In this document: positions 4,586 through 5,029 of the stretch, piece by piece | Numbering within the stretch: position 1 is the first letter of the stretch | Layout of the letters: the number at the start of each line of letters is the position of its first letter | From: an uncultured Amylibacter sp. | GTDB taxonomy: Bacteria; Pseudomonadota; Alphaproteobacteria; Rhodobacterales; Rhodobacteraceae | Length of the DNA stretch: 5,029 bases | Assembly (NCBI GenBank): GCA_938001995.1 | Contig: CALLAV010000063.1 | Coordinates: 1-5,029, forward strand | Direction of reading: 5' to 3' | Made by a program: the position numbers and the translations under genes | Notes under the pieces: generated by a model | Database searches by the model: none | What the model was told of the DNA's origin: nothing | What the model saw: the letters and a program-made list of their open reading frames with translations, nothing else

Positions 4586-5029
4586 CTAGGTCTCTACGTC
4601 GATTGGGGTACCGGGGTCAACGGGCTGACAGGGCCATTTCTCGGCCAGTTGCGCCATGATCCAGATATCCGTTGTCGTCAGCGGCCCCTGCGCACCGGGA
4701 AGAAACCGCAAACGAAACGCATCAAGCACAATTTGCCAACTCTCATCACTGTTGTCTTTGGGCCGATACCCAAAATAGAACGCGGCAGATCGAAACCACT
4801 CTGGATTTGCCTTATCCGGCGGCGTGGCCTGCCCCCCTGCCCAAACCGACAATCCTTTGTCCGCCAAACGTTTCCAATCGAAATACGGACCTGGGTCAAT
4901 CTTGCGCCCAGGGGCCATATCTGAATGCCCGATCACGCGTTCTGGCTGAATATCAAAGTCACGCATCACCCGCGAAAGTTCGCGTTCTAACGCCGCCATC
5001 TGCGGCTCTGGAAATTCGGGCGCATCACT
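4586..5029 (-). CDS. N-acetylmuramoyl-L-alanine amidase (Amidase_2, AmiD/AmpD family), N-terminus outside window
   Basis: The C-terminal 147 residues of a zinc amidase that cuts the bond between N-acetylmuramic acid and the L-alanine of the stem peptide. The frame is open to the window edge, so the gene starts beyond 5029; the internal Met codon at 4999 is not the start, because FPEPQMAALE runs through it as in homologues. The block GHSDMAPGRKIDPGPYFDW (window residues 34-52) carries the second zinc histidine (His35), the catalytic lysine (Lys43) and the zinc aspartate (Asp45), with the same spacing as His154, Lys162 and Asp164 of E. coli AmpD. Residues about 77-133 (WFRSAAFYFGY to MAQLAEKW) resemble a peptidoglycan-binding domain, which fits AmiD better than the shorter AmpD. 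The first zinc histidine and any signal peptide lie outside the window, so cytosolic recycling versus periplasmic turnover cannot be settled. Confidence 0.92.
   Translation of the reverse strand, partial: SDAPEFPEPQMAALERELSRVMRDFDIQPERVIGHSDMAPGRKIDPGPYFDWKRLADKGLSVWAGGQATPPDKANPEWFRSAAFYFGYRPKDNSDESWQIVLDAFRLRFLPGAQGPLTTTDIWIMAQLAEKWPCQPVDPGTPIDVET
4591..4620 (-). promoter_or_regulatory. Predicted rnpB promoter inside the amidase coding region
   Basis: On the minus strand TTGACC (4620-4615, five of six matches to the -35 consensus) is followed after 18 bases by TAGAGA (4596-4591, a weak -10). Initiation 7 to 8 bases downstream would fall at about 4584-4583, where the P1 helix of RNase P RNA begins. 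The -35 lies in codons for P-V-D-P and the -10 in the last three sense codons (V-E-T) of the amidase gene. The fit of the predicted start to the RNA end is the main support. Confidence 0.55.

Noticed and set aside
4216..4589. Plus-strand frames across the RNase P RNA
   Set aside because: The conserved RNase P RNA elements explain this stretch completely; the frames are by-products of a structured GC-rich RNA gene.
1..5029. Search for mobile elements, CRISPR arrays, tRNAs or a defence system
   Set aside because: No transposase, integrase, terminal inverted repeats, spaced repeat array or tRNA-like sequence was seen; the window is a conserved core-genome region.

Overview
The window comes from an alphaproteobacterium, most likely a member of the Rhodobacteraceae (roseobacter/Rhodobacter group). 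This rests on the gene order, the Rhodobacterales-type protein sequences (for example MraZ beginning MARRFRGE and the small FtsL with an [14 protein letters not shown] block), the alphaproteobacterial A-type RNase P RNA, and an unusually long mraZ leader with an internal terminator, which is described for this family. I cannot name the genus. All genes lie on the minus strand, so the map is best read from high to low coordinates.

In transcription order: (i) 5029-4586, the 3' part of a zinc N-acetylmuramoyl-L-alanine amidase with a C-terminal peptidoglycan-binding-like domain, whose start lies outside the window; (ii) about 4585-4205, rnpB, the RNase P RNA, whose 5' end touches the amidase stop codon and whose likely promoter lies inside the last amidase codons; (iii) about 4204-3591, roughly 600 bases without a convincing protein gene but rich in regulatory structure. 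This third region holds two clusters of TGGGA boxes that look like MraZ operators, a perfect TATAAT -10 element, a leader RNA resembling the sRNA UpsM of Rhodobacter sphaeroides that ends in a 13-bp-stem terminator, a second 7-bp hairpin, and a strong Shine-Dalgarno sequence; (iv) 3590-1, the start of the division and cell wall (dcw) cluster: mraZ, rsmH (mraW), ftsL and ftsI, the last truncated by the window edge.

The dcw genes are packed as an operon: mraZ to rsmH are 7 bases apart with the start chosen here, rsmH and ftsL overlap by 4 bases (ATGA), and ftsL and ftsI overlap by 1 base (TAATG). MraZ is the cluster's DNA-binding regulator, RsmH methylates 16S rRNA, and FtsL and FtsI act together in the divisome, FtsI being the septal transpeptidase. 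The amidase upstream also acts on peptidoglycan, so the window is dominated by wall synthesis and turnover, with a housekeeping ribozyme between the two parts.

The protein genes are ordinary. The most interesting part is the non-coding stretch 3600-4120. It has a promoter overlapped by box repeats at 10-bp spacing, a distal cluster of the same box in the opposite orientation, and a leader whose terminator arm can also pair with sequence next to the mraZ ribosome binding site.
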